Positions 63,920-64,000 of a DNA stretch of 64,000 nucleotides are shown here, piece after piece. Numbering within the stretch: position 1 is the stretch's first letter; each line of letters starts with the position of its first letter. The notes below the pieces were generated by a model that ran no database searches, was not told where the DNA came from, and was given only the letters and a program-made list of their open reading frames with translations. A program made the position numbers and the translations under genes. Source of the DNA: Paenibacillus harenae DSM 16969 (lineage in GTDB: Bacteria; Bacillota; Bacilli; Paenibacillales; Paenibacillaceae); the NCBI RefSeq assembly GCF_000422465.1, contig NZ_KE383842.1, forward strand, positions 1,744,611 to 1,808,610. Reading direction: 5' to 3'.

Positions 63920-64000
63920 CGGCATTTCTGCCGCTAATTCACGCGTTCTTCGCCTCGCATGCCGATTCTACGGCATTTCTGCCGTTCATTCGCGCGTTCT
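63920..64000. repeat. 51-bp intergenic tandem repeat with a CGGCA-TTTC-TGCCG hairpin
   Basis: CGGCATTTCTGCCG occurs at 63920-63933 and 63971-63984, each followed by a related 16-base stretch ending CGCGTTCT. The period is exactly 51 bp. The reverse complement resembles the units at 1933-2053 (GCGAA-TGAACGGCA, then GAATCGG/CATGCGA against GATTCGC/CCTGCAA). The array runs past the window edge. Confidence 0.75.

Noticed and set aside
63920..63984. Twin terminators formed by CGGCATTTCTGCCG
   Set aside because: Stems are only 5 bp with no T-run, and the spacing is that of the repeat unit.

Overview
The window reads as chromosome of a spore-forming Bacillota of the Paenibacillus type. It carries spoVAC-spoVAD-spoVAE, the yqeG-yqeH-aroE-yhbY-nadD-yqeK-rsfS block, class Ib nrdI-nrdE-nrdF, and three sugar ABC importers of LplABC/UgpAE type. 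Each importer lies next to a large AraC-type sensor-regulator or a YesM/YesN two-component pair and to polysaccharide enzymes. Strong GGAGG ribosome sites and frequent TTG/GTG starts fit. I see no tRNA, rRNA or CRISPR array. Nearly all genes from 8.4 kb onward are on the minus strand.

Layout. 0-2 kb: start of a glycosyltransferase (cut by the window edge) divergent from a membrane GGDEF protein, then a 50/51-bp tandem repeat. 2.3-8.4 kb: an accessory, visibly AT-richer stretch on both strands, with two rearranged IS1380-family remnants around a TetR regulator and an SDR oxidoreductase, two consensus DnaA boxes, a GNAT acetyltransferase, a broken Nudix gene, and an ECF sigma factor fused to a degenerate metalloprotease-like domain. 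8.4-18.6 kb: a probable rhamnogalacturonan locus (importer, YesS-like membrane AraC regulator, YetA/PL26-like protein, FG-GAP protein). A complete IS1182-family element at 18.7-20.4 kb sits in the loop of the terminator of the next operon. 20.5-29.8 kb: solute-binding protein, secreted family-8 polysaccharide lyase, two permeases, and a YesM/YesN pair. 30-36 kb: acyltransferase, DUF2164, PhzF, GyrI-like protein and an ABC-2 exporter.

36-64 kb is mostly core: nrdIEF with paired NrdR-like boxes in its promoter, the yqe operon, a MoxR/DUF58/transglutaminase operon, and spoVA. It closes with a GH42 beta-galactosidase importer operon and its YesM/YesN pair. A second array of the ~51-bp repeat family runs into the right edge.

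Functionally, three carbohydrate modules share one design: an extracytoplasmic sensor-regulator, a lipoprotein receptor, two permeases and a glycan-degrading enzyme. None encodes its own ATPase, so all probably share an MsmX-type ATPase encoded elsewhere. All statements come from reading the sequence and recognising families; no database search was run.
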